Positions 1 to 16,054 of a stretch of DNA of 64,000 nucleotides are shown in pieces. Each line of letters opens with the position of its first letter. The stretch's first letter is position 1. The notes under the pieces were generated by a model. The model worked only from the letters and a program-made list of their open reading frames with translations. It searched no databases and was not told the origin of the DNA. This DNA is from Scylla paramamosain (Eukaryota > Arthropoda > Malacostraca > Decapoda > Portunidae): contig NC_087173.1 in the NCBI RefSeq assembly GCF_035594125.1, forward strand, positions 2,118,986 through 2,182,985, written 5' to 3'. Position numbers and translations under genes: made by a program.

Positions 1-1080
<1,080 letters not shown>

Positions 1081-1739
1081 TTTGGTCAGACAGCACCTTG
1101 GCCATGTGGAGAACCGGCTCTTTGAGATGTTCGGTGATGAGGAGAAGAGGACCATCAACATCAACAAATTCCTCATGGTAGGTATTGAGATGCCTGCTTT
1201 TCCTTTGAGAGGGATACCGGTCAAGGGCAACAAAATATGCATAAAAAAAAGGCCCATTGATATAAAATAAAGGCTCACTATAAAAAGACATGTTTGACTA
1301 CTACATCTCAGTTTATAAAGACAAGCTGTACAAGACATGCCCAAATTATCAAGGTAAATGCTTATACAAGTTCTGAGGTAACCTTGCTATGTAAAACCAT
1401 TCAGAGCAATTTTTTTTTCTTTTTTCTTAAATGATCCCTTTAATTTGAGAGAGATTTAATAAACTGAGAAGTCATTTTATAAATCAAGCTATAGGGTATT
1501 CCTCTTCTATATTTAGTCACCCCATCTTTTATGAGCGAAACTATATGGTATTCCTCTTCCACATTCAATAACACTTTTTCTCCTGGTGTAGGGGCTGACG
1601 GCGACAGGTATGCGGCCGTCTGATCCCCGCTTGAAACAGACAAGACAGAACCTCAAGAAACTGCAGGACCAGCTGGGCAGCGAGTTTGTTTCACTTGACA
1701 TTGACTATGAAACTTTTATGGGGTATGTATTGCATGCAT

Positions 1740-1783
<44 letters not shown>

Positions 1784-4700
1784 TGAACACAATCTAATAG
1801 GCCTGCAGCACTCACCTCCTGTCTCCCTCCTTCAGCATCATCTCAGAGAACCTGGAGATCGTAGTGAAGGCTTTCTCGGCAAACTTTGTCATCCCAGACT
1901 TCCAGGGCTTCTGCAAACAGATGGAAGAAATTTATAACAAATGCTATACCAACCACTCTGGCAAGGTAATAACTTTCTTTTCTTGCACATTACACCTTGT
2001 CTCTTCCATTCCTTGTGCAAGTACTTAACTGCTCTTTTCCTTGGTATTATCCCTGCATTTCAGTGATCTCATCCCTTCATCCTTCCATTCAAGGATTACA
2101 TGGCTGTCGCAGAAATTATTAAGGTCTTAAAAGGTTATTCCCTCTCTCTACAAGTCAACAACTTTCACTTCTCTTTGAAGGCTGTCACAGAAATTAATAG
2201 TTTAAAAAAAGGTTATTTTCTTTCTATGCAGTCAACAGCTTTCACTTATCTTTCGAGGGTTTTACTTTCTTTTAGCTTGTAGCCGAGAATGTATATAGAG
2301 AGTCTACTGTAATGCTTTCCTTCAAGGCATTCTCATTTCCAACAGCCAGCAGAGTACATCCCACAATTGGCTCGCTTTGACTCCAAGTCCTGGGGAATGG
2401 CCATATGTACTGTGGATGGCCAGAGGTTCTCTCTTGGTGATGTGGATGTGCCATTCACCATACAGTCCTGCAGGTGGGTCCTCAGCATCCCTCAGTCAGA
2501 TTCTGGTCACCAAACATGAATCTTCCTCCTAGTCCTATCATGCTGTTTTGATACATGGGTGTCCTCTTCCTTTAAATCTGGTGCTCTCCACAAGACAGAA
2601 GCCAATGGAAAGTTTCAGGGTAATGCAATATGTTATCCAAGTTTGTCAGCTTTAGTCTGGTAAAGGTGGATGATGTAAAAAGACTGATAGCTAGTATTAT
2701 GATGTATCTCTACAAGTAGCTCACATCAGCACTAAAGATGTCTACCATAAGGATGTAAACTTCTCTGGCTTGTAAGAATGAAAATGGGACATAGTACAGG
2801 TGAATCTCAATATATGAATGAATTACTTTCCCTTGAAAAAATAAATAGGTACATAAATGAAAATTCATCAATTCACATCAACTGTAGATTTAAAATCTAT
2901 TTTTCATGCAATTTTAATATTCTTGCTGGAAACTTTTTTAATATCCTTTTGCAAGTCTAAATTTTTCATTCATAAATCATGACAAAGAATAAAACTATTT
3001 CACTCATAATTTTTAAAGATTGCTAAATGAATGTTCATATATTCAGATTCATTTGTATATATTTCCATAATTTCCTGTGATTGCTTGTTTGACTGGATTT
3101 TATAATTGTTTGAGTGTGCTTTTCTATGTAGTCCATCTTTTCCTGCTCATAATGAGAGGACAGCAAAACAAAATTGTCAATATTTCATTTTCATATTGAT
3201 AATGGTGCACTCGTCATATCCAGTTGCTGGACTACATCACCAAAAGAACTTCTAAATAACTGTAGGATAGAGCATGTGACTGATAATATCTTTCACTACC
3301 TAAACTTAAACTCTGTTCAGAGTTAGTAACAAAAACTGAGTTTGCCAGTATGTAAAGAAATAACTTTCATATCTTTAGCATCATAATATATTGAGGGGTT
3401 CTCCAACACCTCTCCCTAAGAACAGACTAGTGAGGTCCTGCTGCCCCACCATCCATTGAGCTCCCACACTCCATCCTTCTCTTAGATTCCTAAAACATTC
3501 CTCTTTCCAAGAACATAGAATCTCTTCATGAGGCTCTTTTACATACTGTACTAGAAGCATCCAATTTTTCCACTGTACCTTAAAACAATTTGATTTTCAC
3601 ATTTATTAGAAGTAGTATGCAAACCCTTAATGCTCAACATTATAATGACTCTACTAACTTCCTTTCCTTTAACTCTCACAAGTAGCATCTGAGTCTAGGA
3701 TGCTCATGCGTGTTGATAGCTGTACAATTTTTGTGTTTTACATAAGTTTCTGAAGTTGAGAGTTAGTGTTGTGTGACATTTTTCTTTTGGTGGCCTGCCA
3801 CAGCAAGCCTTTGACTTACGCCATCGGCCTGGCTGTGAACGGCTGTGATTACATGCACAACTATGTCGGGATGGAGCCCTCGGGACGCTACTTCAATGAG
3901 CTGGTCCTTGATTATTCCAGTGAGTAGTGACAGGGAAGAGGAAAAGGGAGGTGCATGTGCATGGCTGTGGCCGTGGGTGGGAACTAAAAGACTCCACCAG
4001 GGTGATGGAGAGTGATTTTGTGTCCAGCCTTTAGACCGAGTCCTTCACCAAGATGCCTGTTCTCTTCATGAGAAAGCTGAACCCTTGTTGTGCCCGATGG
4101 GATAACAGATCAATTTTTAATCACAACTGAAGCTTTTAATTAATAACCAGTAAGGACAGGGAGAGAGGCACAGCACAATATCACACATGGTGAGGTACAT
4201 GTACCAGCAAGACAGACAGAAAGCCAGATGGACAACCAGAAAAGAGCAAAAGGTAATTTCTGCATAAGGCAAAAAGTCATCCAGCCAGACAGCAGGAGTG
4301 AGCAGCAGGAGAAGGTAACATGGCCCTACTCTCCCCCAGCTATGCCTTCATGTATGCGGCAGCGGTGGGCTTGCTAGAGACCGAGAAGGTTCACTCTTAC
4401 GTGGGTATGGAGCCTTCGGGGCGATACCACAACGAACTGTGTCTCGACTATAACAGTAGGTCCATTGCTGACATCCCTCTTGCTGCTTTCCGTCTCCTTT
4501 TATGCTTCCCTGAAATTTATGGATATTTTTACCCAGTGCTCAGTTTCCCAAGTTTGATCTTGGCTCATGGCAGTTTCTCACTGAGAGAGCTAACACTGTG
4601 TTGTAAATCTAGCTGGCACCATACAACTTTAAAAAAGTTTCTACCAACATAATCAACTCTTAATTTTCTCCTATTATCAATATCTTTTACAAGCATCTTT

Positions 4701-5103
4701 TCTCTATCTCCCTTTTCCTGTCAACACTAGTCTATTGTGCTTTCTCTTGACTTTTTTTTACATTATCTTTCTCTCCTTTTCTCTTGTTTATTCATTCATT
4801 TTTCTTACTACTTCCTTCTTCATCCTTCCTTTCTCTGCCAAACCTTTCCTCCATTTCCTGCATGCTTCAGCCCTGATATGAATTCACTTGGCTTGAAATG
4901 CATTAACCTGAATGAGAAAAGTCAGGTTATGTTAATTCATTATACCCACTTTCAAGCTCCTATACTTATTTTTAAATTGCCACTCTGTAATTAATCTGTT
5001 TACATAAAGCTTTGGACTTAACTAAAACTTACACTAACACAACTGATTATTTTATACAACAAGCTTACTACAAGCAGTGTAACAGTAGTAGTAGTAGTAG
5101 TAA

Positions 5104-5135
<32 letters not shown>

Positions 5136-8100
5136 ATAGTAGTAGTAGTACTGATGCAAATGTCTTAATAAAGTCCAATCAAAGCACAATGCATTTAAAC
5201 CTGAGCAGGAATAGGTGTTCGGCAAGGGTTGGGTTTGTACCCTCAGCTGTACTCCTCTTCTTTTCTCCACAGACAAGCCACACAATCCCATGATCAACTC
5301 AGGAGCAATAATGACAGCGGCTATTATCAAAGTAGGTTCACTTCTTGTTTGTGTCCCATATCAGCATATGCAGACATCTTTGAACATCATACATTTCACT
5401 GATTTCTATGTACATATTTGCATCTTTACAGGATTGAGTCAAGTTCATAATGTCCTGTTTTGAATTCTAAATCATCATATTTTCAAGTAAAGTATAGGTA
5501 TATGAGTTATACACACCACTCCACCACTTGAAAATTCAAGATTAAAAAGCAGTAGTTTTTTACCTTACTAAATAAAGTATCATGCAGAAACAATGTTGTA
5601 AATGTATTACTGTAGTGTTATTTCTCCTCCACAGCCTGAGCTCTCGGCAGCAGACCGGTTTGACTATGTGAGTATGAAGATGATTACAAATTCATTTCAT
5701 ACAAACTTCCTTTCCATACTGAAAACTAGATGATTTAGACTAATACAGAAAAATAACCTGTTGATACATGAATACAGAACTTAGCAGTAACATTCCACAC
5801 ATGAGTTATATCTAAGTTGTTGATGATACTTATTACTGTGATGATACATGGATAGAAAGTATGAGTATATATATTCACCTGATGATACATAAATACAGAA
5901 CCTTGCTGTAACCTTTCACACATGAATTTTGTCTAAGTTGTTGTTGATATTCAGTGTTGTAATGATGTATGTATTGAAGTTATGAGTAGAAACTTCTAGA
6001 CTAATCACTTGTGCTTCAGATGTTCAAGGTGTACAAGCGTCTGGCAGGAGAAGAGTATCTGGGCTTCAACAACTCTGTCTTCCTCTCGGAGCGGGAGTGT
6101 GCGGACCGGAATTTTGCTCTTGCTTACTTCATGAGGGAAAACAAGTGCTTCCCTCAGAACCACAAGCTGCATGAGTCTCTAGATTTCTACTTCCAGGTTT
6201 GTTCTTGTCAGCTTGTGGATGGGAGTGTTGTAGACAAAGAGAAGGAAGCTTAAGGAGTGCTGTAGATGGAGAGAAGGAAGCTTAAGGAATGTAGACAAGG
6301 AGAAGGAAGCCCTAAGGAATGTAGACAAAGAGAAAGAAGCTTAAGCGGTATTATAAACAGAGAGAAGGAAGCTTAAAGAATGGAGACAAGGAGAAAGAAG
6401 CCTAAGGGATATTTCAGATGGAGAAAAAAGCTTAAAGAATGTAGATAAACAGAAAGAGAAGGAGAAGGAAAGCTTAAGGAATTATGTAGACAAAAAGAAA
6501 GCTTGAGTGTCATGTGTGTTATCCTTTTAATTATCTTTTCATTCTCCCTCTTTCATGTTCAATAGAAATCTTAGCATCCTGATACAAGAGGTTTCAGTAG
6601 GCATCCTATTTTAACATCCTCATAATTGTCTTTCTATTCATCACCCAGTTATGCTTGCTGGAGATTACTCATTCATTCAAGCTCATAGGAAGTCATAACA
6701 AGAGGTTTCATGTTATATGACCTATCCTATTTTAAAACTCTCATAATTACATGTTCTAATCACCCCTCAGTTATGCTCGTTGGAGATCACCGCGGAGTCA
6801 GGTGCAGTGATGGCAGCCACACTGGCAAACGGGGGACTGAACCCACTGACAGGCGACCCAGTGCTGACTGTGGATGCCGTCAGGAACACCCTCACACTCA
6901 TGCACTCCTGCGGCATGTACAACTACTCTGGACAGTTTGCCTTCCATGTGAGTGATTTGAATGTTCTCTGTCTCTTTTAGTGTGTTTCTCTTCATCTGTT
7001 TGTGTGAGTCTTTTCATGTGGGTGGGTGGTTTGAATGCTCACTGTCTCTTAGCCCTTTGTTTCCCTTGATCTGTTTGTCAATTTTTCTCTCTGTCTCTAC
7101 ATCTCATCTGTGTCATTCATCTCTCAATCTGCTTGTGTTACTCTTTTCCTAAGCTTCCTTGTTTGTTTTTTCTCTCAACCTGTTTGTGTCAGTCTTTCTC
7201 TGTCTCCTCATCTCTTCTCTCTCAACCTGTTTGTGTCAGTCTTATCCTTAATTTCTTCATCTGTGTCTTTTTTTCTTTTAGCCTGTTTTTGTCTATCCTT
7301 TTCCTCTCAGCCTCTTCATCTGTCTTCTTTCCATCTTTGTATGTTTTTCCATTGTCAGTTTTTATTTTTTTTTTTTAATTTTCTTTATCTGTAGGTATTC
7401 TGATTTCTCTCTATGTTCTTCTATCCATCCTTGTCTCTATATTTTTTTTGCTCTTTGTCTCTTTCTCTCTCTCTCTAGGCAGTATATACATCAATGCTTC
7501 ATTTTGTACATATTTACCCACACATAGTAACTGATACAACTAGCACCACTACCACCACTACACTCCCTGCTATTCTCACCTTCTGGTTCTGGTAGGTGGG
7601 GCTGCCGGCTAAGTCAGGAGTGTCTGGCTGTGTGCTCTTGGTCATCCCCAACACCATGGGTATCTGCCTTTGGTCTCCTCCCCTTGACGCCAATGGGAAT
7701 TCCTGCCGTGGCGTTCAGTTCTGCATGGTGAGTAATTTAAATGTTAGGATTGTTATTTATTTGATAAGTCAGTCCTGAGTTTTCATATTTATTGTGAGAT
7801 TTGTTACTTTACTACCAGGATAAGTTAAAGTGTCTGAAAATAAGGACATAAAGGAAGTTGCAATTGGCAGCCCCTGCATGAAACATATCCATTATCTGTT
7901 ACTTATCTAATTCTATGAACCATCAGTCTTTATCTTTGATGTTATTTTTGTCTACTTGCTTCTGCATAGTACATAATATAATTGCAAGAGTCCTTTTCAA
8001 GATATGTGATGTCATTATTACTGGCCAGTTGGTGCTGCTGAATGCTGCACATGATATCATTGTTATTCTCCATCTTGCTTTTTCATTTTTATTTGCATAG

Positions 8101-9338
8101 GACAATCACTGTAAAGAATCCTTACCTATTTGATGCATAATGAATTGTGTGGCACCTTAAATCAATTAATCACTCCATCAATCAGTCAATCAATCAATAT
8201 GTTATCAATACATATCAACTGGTTCATCTCTGTGGTGCAGGAAATGGTGTCTCGTTTCAACTTCCACAACTTTGACAACCTGAGAGGGTTCAACCAGCCC
8301 AAGCAAGACCCACGCACTGCCAAGATTGAGTCCAAGGCACAGATTCTCTTTGATCTCCTATTCTCAGCAGCTGCAGGGGACATGTCAGCCCTCAGACGGT
8401 ATAACCTATTATTTTCACTTTTAATATCATCCCATAATACTATTATCATTATGAGAATGCACAAAATAAAATACAAGCACTCTATTTCTATTTTATGAAG
8501 AGAATTGTTTTTTGTTTCCCTCTAAAAAGTCATACTTAAAACATCAGAGAAATCAAGTGTTTCTGATTCATCTTAGTAGACTTTCTCACCACCACATTCC
8601 AATCAGTTCTCTTGTTATTATCAAGACTTAAAAACATTAGAGAAATCAAGTGTTTCTGTCTCATCCTAGGTTTTCTCAGCACCACATTCCACACACTACT
8701 ATCCTCATCATTGTCACTGTTCTTGTCCTGGCAGGCATGCACTGGCTGGCACAGACATGCAGGCCAAGGACTATGATGGTCGCACAGCTCTCCACGTGGC
8801 CACCTCAGAGGGCCATGATGAAATAGTCAGCTTCTTACTCAACAACTGTAATGTGGGTCCTCTGCCCAAGGTAAGTCGGGACCTGAAGAGCCTCACAATG
8901 TAGCTACTCTTGGTTTGCTCTCATTTCATTACAGAATTATTAACACAAGGTAATTGGTGTTTCAGATATTACTCCACTCATTTTTAGACATAATTTTTGG
9001 ATTCTTTCTTATTTCACGAACTTATTTAGCTCCTTACATGTGAAGGATATTGATCAAGGCCACAAAAAATTGGATGAAAAGCCAAAAAAGCCCAGTTACT
9101 TCCCACTGCCTCTACAAGAAAACTATGCTGAATTAACAACTATCTGACTGACCATCCTCAGGACCGATGGGGCAGAACACCACTGGACGATGCCGAGAGC
9201 TTTGACCACCCCAGATGTGCCAAGCTGATTACCAACTGTTGCAAGAAGAAGGGCATCAAGCTCCCAATATCCTACAAAGAGTACGCAGAAATCAGCAAGC
9301 AGCAAAATGGACCCTTGGTATCAGTCAACAGCAGCTAA
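1081..9338 (+). CDS. GLS: Glutaminase, kidney-type (5' incomplete, multi-exon)
   Basis: Phosphate-activated glutaminase converts glutamine to glutamate and ammonia in mitochondria. Joined exons: 1081-1177, 1592-1722, 1836-1965, 2346-2473, 3804-3919 (or 4340-4455), 5273-5331, 5635-5667, 6020-6196, 6771-6947, 7596-7727, 8241-8398, 8735-8870, 9162-9338 (stop TAA 9336-9338). All junctions are GT-AG and phase-consistent; about 550 codons are present. Order: helical N-domain ([15 protein letters not shown]), beta-lactamase-like catalytic domain with YIPQLARFD, catalytic Ser in FTIQSC followed by Lys in the next exon (KPLTYAI), [34 protein letters not shown] block (here [12 protein letters not shown]), [20 protein letters not shown], then C-terminal ankyrin repeats ([13 protein letters not shown]). 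The 5' exons with the mitochondrial presequence are outside the window. Exon 5635-5667 is only 33 nt. Identification is from recall of human GLS and is very firm. Confidence 0.97.
1741..1779. repeat. (GA)n microsatellite in GLS intron
   Basis: About 39 bp of perfect GA dinucleotide starting some 18 nt after the donor of the exon ending at 1722. Confidence 0.95.
2100..2268 (+). repeat. Two-copy tandem duplication in GLS intron
   Basis: Two diverged units of about 81 bp follow each other. Each begins ggctgtc(g/a)cagaaatta, passes through an aaggttatt block and ends near gtcaac(a)gctttcactt. It lies upstream of the exon at 2346. Confidence 0.8.
3804..3919 (+). CDS. GLS: GLS alternative exon A, catalytic-lysine version
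   Basis: This 116-nt exon has acceptor ccacag and donor gtgagt. It enters with two bases of a Ser codon already supplied (AG|C) and leaves one base, so it cannot be joined in frame with its partner exon. It encodes [13 protein letters not shown], then [18 protein letters not shown]. Its first complete codon is the Lys corresponding to human GLS K289, the general base of the Ser-x-x-Lys motif; the Ser is in the preceding exon. I infer that this exon makes the canonical active enzyme. Confidence 0.93.
4340..4455 (+). CDS. GLS: GLS alternative exon B, lysine replaced by tyrosine
   Basis: This 116-nt exon has acceptor ctcccccag and donor gtaggt. It is the same length, entry phase and exit phase as the exon at 3804-3919 and lies 420 nt downstream. 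It encodes [19 protein letters not shown], then [18 protein letters not shown]. Aligned without gaps, the canonical Lys-Pro-Leu start becomes Tyr-Ala-Phe, so the catalytic Lys is absent. In the ten codons from YVG to GRY there are six synonymous and no replacement differences between the two copies, which points to selection on the protein. Including both exons would add 116 nt and shift the frame. No transcript data were available, so use is inferred. Confidence 0.85.
5087..5151. repeat. (AGT)n microsatellite in GLS intron
   Basis: About 65 bp of AGT triplets with two AAT interruptions, in the intron upstream of exon 5273-5331. Confidence 0.95.
5745..5995 (+). repeat. Two-copy tandem duplication (about 120 bp unit) in GLS intron
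   Basis: Two diverged units share atacagaac, followed by ttcacacatga and tctaagttgttg, then a gtatgag or gttatgag end. The array fills most of the intron between exons 5635-5667 and 6020-6196. Confidence 0.8.
6225..6510 (+). repeat. Purine-rich minisatellite in GLS intron
   Basis: A degenerate array of roughly 30-bp units built on gtagacaaggagaaggaagc followed by ttaaggaat, about nine copies with variable spacing. It begins about 30 nt after the donor of the exon ending at 6196. Confidence 0.85.
6584..6790 (+). repeat. Duplicated intron end plus start of GLS exon 6771
   Basis: The segment 6584-6670 is repeated at about 6699-6790. Shared blocks include acaagaggtttca, catcctattttaa or tatcctattttaa, cctcataatt or tctcataatt, and a 3' splice site followed by ttatgct(t/c)g(c/t)tggagat. 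The downstream copy is the real acceptor and exon start; the upstream copy has a usable-looking acceptor (cacccag, exon start at 6649) but soon loses similarity. Confidence 0.8.
8529..8735 (+). repeat. Two-copy tandem duplication before GLS exon 8735
   Basis: Two units of about 93-104 bp share agagaaatcaagtgtttctg, a tctcatcctag/tcatcttag block and ttctcaccaccacattcc or its variant. The second copy abuts the polypyrimidine tract of the exon beginning at 8735. Confidence 0.8.
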
Positions 9339-9526
9339 ACATGTCATTGCATCAGGATTGGTGTCAGTGTTAAGGAGGTGCCAGTCACTCACTCATCAGC
9401 TCAAGCCATCATGGTATCAGCCTTATTATGAGGTGCTACAGTTCCATGGTGTTGTCTGTTAATAGTACAGTAGTCAATGAAGTACATAGTAGTTTAGTAT
9501 ATGAATAAGCAGTCTTACTATTTAGT

Positions 9527-9562
<36 letters not shown>

Positions 9563-9727
9563 GGAGAATTCAGGTGGAGTTTGAACAGGGCACCAGATGT
9601 GAGAGGAAGTGATCTTGACTTGTCTGTGGCCTGGTGAATATTATTGTTGTCATCATTTGTAAGGATGCTTTTCTTACAGTGCCCTTCTCATCTACGTACT
9701 TGTTCTTCACCTATCAACATCACTGGA

Positions 9728-9732
<5 letters not shown>

Positions 9733-9771
<39 letters not shown>
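9733..9771. repeat. (GA)n microsatellite
   Basis: About 38 bp of perfect GA repeat in the probable GLS 3' UTR. Confidence 0.95.
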
Positions 9772-9773
<2 letters not shown>

Positions 9774-10073
9774 AGGGGTGGCCAGACTCACTCCAAGCTC
9801 ATGTTTCAAATGTTTCAATAAGGTATATGACAATTGATGCCTAAATCCATCCTGAGTAAGCTACCTTCCAGGGATAATCAGTTCTTATCTTCCATCTCTT
9901 TCTCTTCATCTAATATGTTGTTATGACTGATGAAAGCAATAATCTGTCTTTCTTAAGCCCTGTGTTCTACGGCAGTTGGTTTTTCAAGTACATTGCTAAG
10001 ATAAGTGTTTGGTGCACTCAGACAAGCTTTGAAAGACAATTTTACAATCCTCTGCAAAAGAAGTGAGGAGGTT

Positions 10074-10076
<3 letters not shown>

Positions 10077-10116
<40 letters not shown>

Positions 10117-10156
10117 CAGTGTTCAAAAAGTTGACAAATTATGATTTTTAAAGTTC

Positions 10157-10222
<66 letters not shown>
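10077..10222. repeat. (GA)n followed by (ATT)n microsatellites
   Basis: A GA run at about 10077-10113 is followed, after a short unique segment, by an ATT run at about 10160-10222. Confidence 0.95.
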
Positions 10223-10225
<3 letters not shown>

Positions 10226-10360
10226 TCTGATATATTATTTTAAAACTCGTTTTGGTGGGCCAGGTACTGTATGTGAGAGACATATCATGATTTTTATAAA
10301 AAAAATAAATAAATAAAATAAACATGTTTTTAGACAGATGTACTCGTTATTTTCCTGGTT

Positions 10361-10528
<168 letters not shown>

Positions 10529-11007
10529 TACGCGCGTCTGCAGAAAGTCTGCTTTACAAGAACACGTGTCTGTAGAAAACTCACTAAGGAAAAAAAAAAA
10601 AGATGCAATGAACGACCAAACTCTTCAGTGATAAAAATGTGGTTGAGATCACAATATCACCACATGAATGTATTACCAGTGCTTCACGAATACTTGCTGG
10701 ACACTTCTCACCAGGTGGGCTTCCCGGCTCCTCTATCAACACGGAAAAGATCGAGTAAGGGGAAATCCAACACTGCTGACGCGCCAGCCCAAATAGTGAA
10801 CTGTCTCGTGCTTAAATGTCATGATTCATATAAGCTGGATAGTGCATCATAAGCAGTCAAGTTACATTTACAAATAAATAAATAGTTAATTAGCTCAACA
10901 ATTATTATTATTATTGTTTCTGAGCTGGTAAGAGTTTGCCATTGAATGATATTGTTTTCTGCTAACATAAGACTGCCGCATCTTCCACTGGCGCTTTGAT
11001 GGTGCAC

Positions 11008-11110
11008 AGCAGGGGTTCTCAACCTTTTGCAAGCTGGGTCCCCACAAAGTTGATTCATTGCAGCTGCCCCTCCCCCTCTTCACTGCGCCACCCACTCAGT
11101 TAACCCCCTC
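11008..11110 (+). mobile_element. Possible hAT-type terminal fragment
   Basis: The sequence cagcaggggttctcaacctt at about 11008-11027 resembles the terminal inverted repeat of many hAT-superfamily elements (CAGnGGTTCTCAACC). No matching right end was found before the ATT and TA microsatellites, so this is at best a truncated end. Confidence 0.35.
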
Positions 11111-11202
11111 TCCAGCTATGCCACCATAGATGGATAGATTCAGATAGATAGATAGGTAGATAGCCCTTAGCTAGGCTATTATTGTACTGGCCCATACTAT
11201 TA

Positions 11203-11205
11203 TTA

Positions 11206-11267
<62 letters not shown>

Positions 11268-11275
11268 TATTTATT
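11203..11275. repeat. (ATT)n microsatellite
   Basis: About 65 bp of ATT triplets ending in a short TTTA run. Confidence 0.95.
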
Positions 11276-11327
11276 TATTTTTCTCCGCTTCCGCCTTGTG
11301 CTGGCGCCCCACCAGGTAGGGATACGT

Positions 11328-11451
<124 letters not shown>

Positions 11452-11810
11452 TCAAATTTTTATTTTTACAGCTTTAAAAAGTTTTGAAAGGGCAAATTTC
11501 TTCCCGCAGATATTTTATTTTTTTTTCGCCTCTTATAAATTTTACGTACTTAAAAACTTATCTAACCATCACACCTTAGCCAGTCTTAACTTCCAAACTA
11601 GACCTGTACATATTCCTCCCTTTATATACGAAATGCAATAATTATAAAAATGAAAATATCAAGAATCCAACCATAGCTTGAAATACAGTGAAATTTCCTT
11701 AATATACCAGCAATAATATAATACAGGCCAGTGCGACAGTCCCGGTCGCCAATGATTTTTGTTTACATCCAGCCAGCTGTGGTCGCGGCGAGGCACGTCA
11801 AACCAACAGC

Positions 11811-15117
<3,307 letters not shown>

Positions 15118-15422
15118 TCCCTCACTTGTGTTCCTCTCTATTGTTGCATTTAAATCTATTTGTTGACAATACTTTGTAAGCTTGTGGTGCACGTTGTTTG
15201 TATATCTTGCGTTGGTGCATACGAACACTACCTAAATAGTATTGTTATTGTGACTTCAACATGCCTTAAGCTTTAAAATGGTGGAGGTAATGGTAGTTTT
15301 GTAGAAAATTGCATCTTGAAGCACGTGTAGATGAAGTAAGATAGACATTAATGTAAAAATGTAGATACAATAAGTATTCCTCTGAACTTGTAAGAAATGG
15401 ATTATTTGAATTGATGCTAATG

Positions 15423-15428
15423 AATAAA
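15423..15428 (+). terminator. Candidate FECH polyadenylation signal
   Basis: An AATAAA hexamer lies about 306 nt after the FECH stop codon, in AT-rich sequence. Cleavage site not determined. Confidence 0.55.
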
Positions 15429-15527
15429 GACAAAATATTACATGAAGAAGCTACTTAATGCATGAATAATAATACTTTAGATAATGAAATGTGGTGTTAC
15501 TCTTTTCCACACAAAAATTTTTGTGTA

Positions 15528-16054
15528 CAGTGGACCCTTGAATAATGAAAGGTTTGAACAGCGAACAATCTCGGTAACGAACTGAAATAGTTGAAATATT
15601 GCAACCTACAAAATGAACTAAAAGCTCAATAATGAACTGGCAAAAATAGTATAACAAGACTTGGCAACACTGGCATAAAGAGACCTGGCAACACTGCTCC
15701 AGTTCCTTGCACCACAAGCATAAACAAGAGGCTGCTTTTAATGTTTGCTACTTGTTTAGCAGCGTTTTGTGAGCAAGACAGCATTCAGCAACATGGACAG
15801 CACAAAGAAGTTGGAGAAGACGAGACAGCCTATTACAGTCACTATGAAAAAAGAAATCATCAAGAAGTATGAGGAAGGAGCAACCATCACCCAGTTGTGT
15901 CACCTTTATGATCGTAATAAGAGGATCATTGGCACCATCATCAAGGACAAAGATAAATAAAAAGATAAATAAGTTCTTTAGATCACAAAACAAACTTTTC
16001 CTTTAACAAACCCCTCAATGGAACCAATTATGTTCGTTATTCAGGGGTCCACTG
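15528..16054 (+). mobile_element. Tigger/pogo-like DNA transposon remnant, internally deleted
   Basis: The ends are inverted repeats: cagtggacccttgaataatg at the left and the complement of a right end reading cattattcagg-like gttattcaggggtccactg. Both are flanked by TA, the target used by Tc1/mariner/pogo elements (TA at 15526-15527 and 16055-16056). The internal frame 15793-15960 begins MDSTKKLEKTRQPITVTMKK and contains KKYEEGATITQLC and IIGTIIKDKDK. This resembles the N-terminal helix-turn-helix of Tigger transposases. The DDE catalytic domain is absent, so the 527-bp copy is non-autonomous. Confidence 0.88.
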
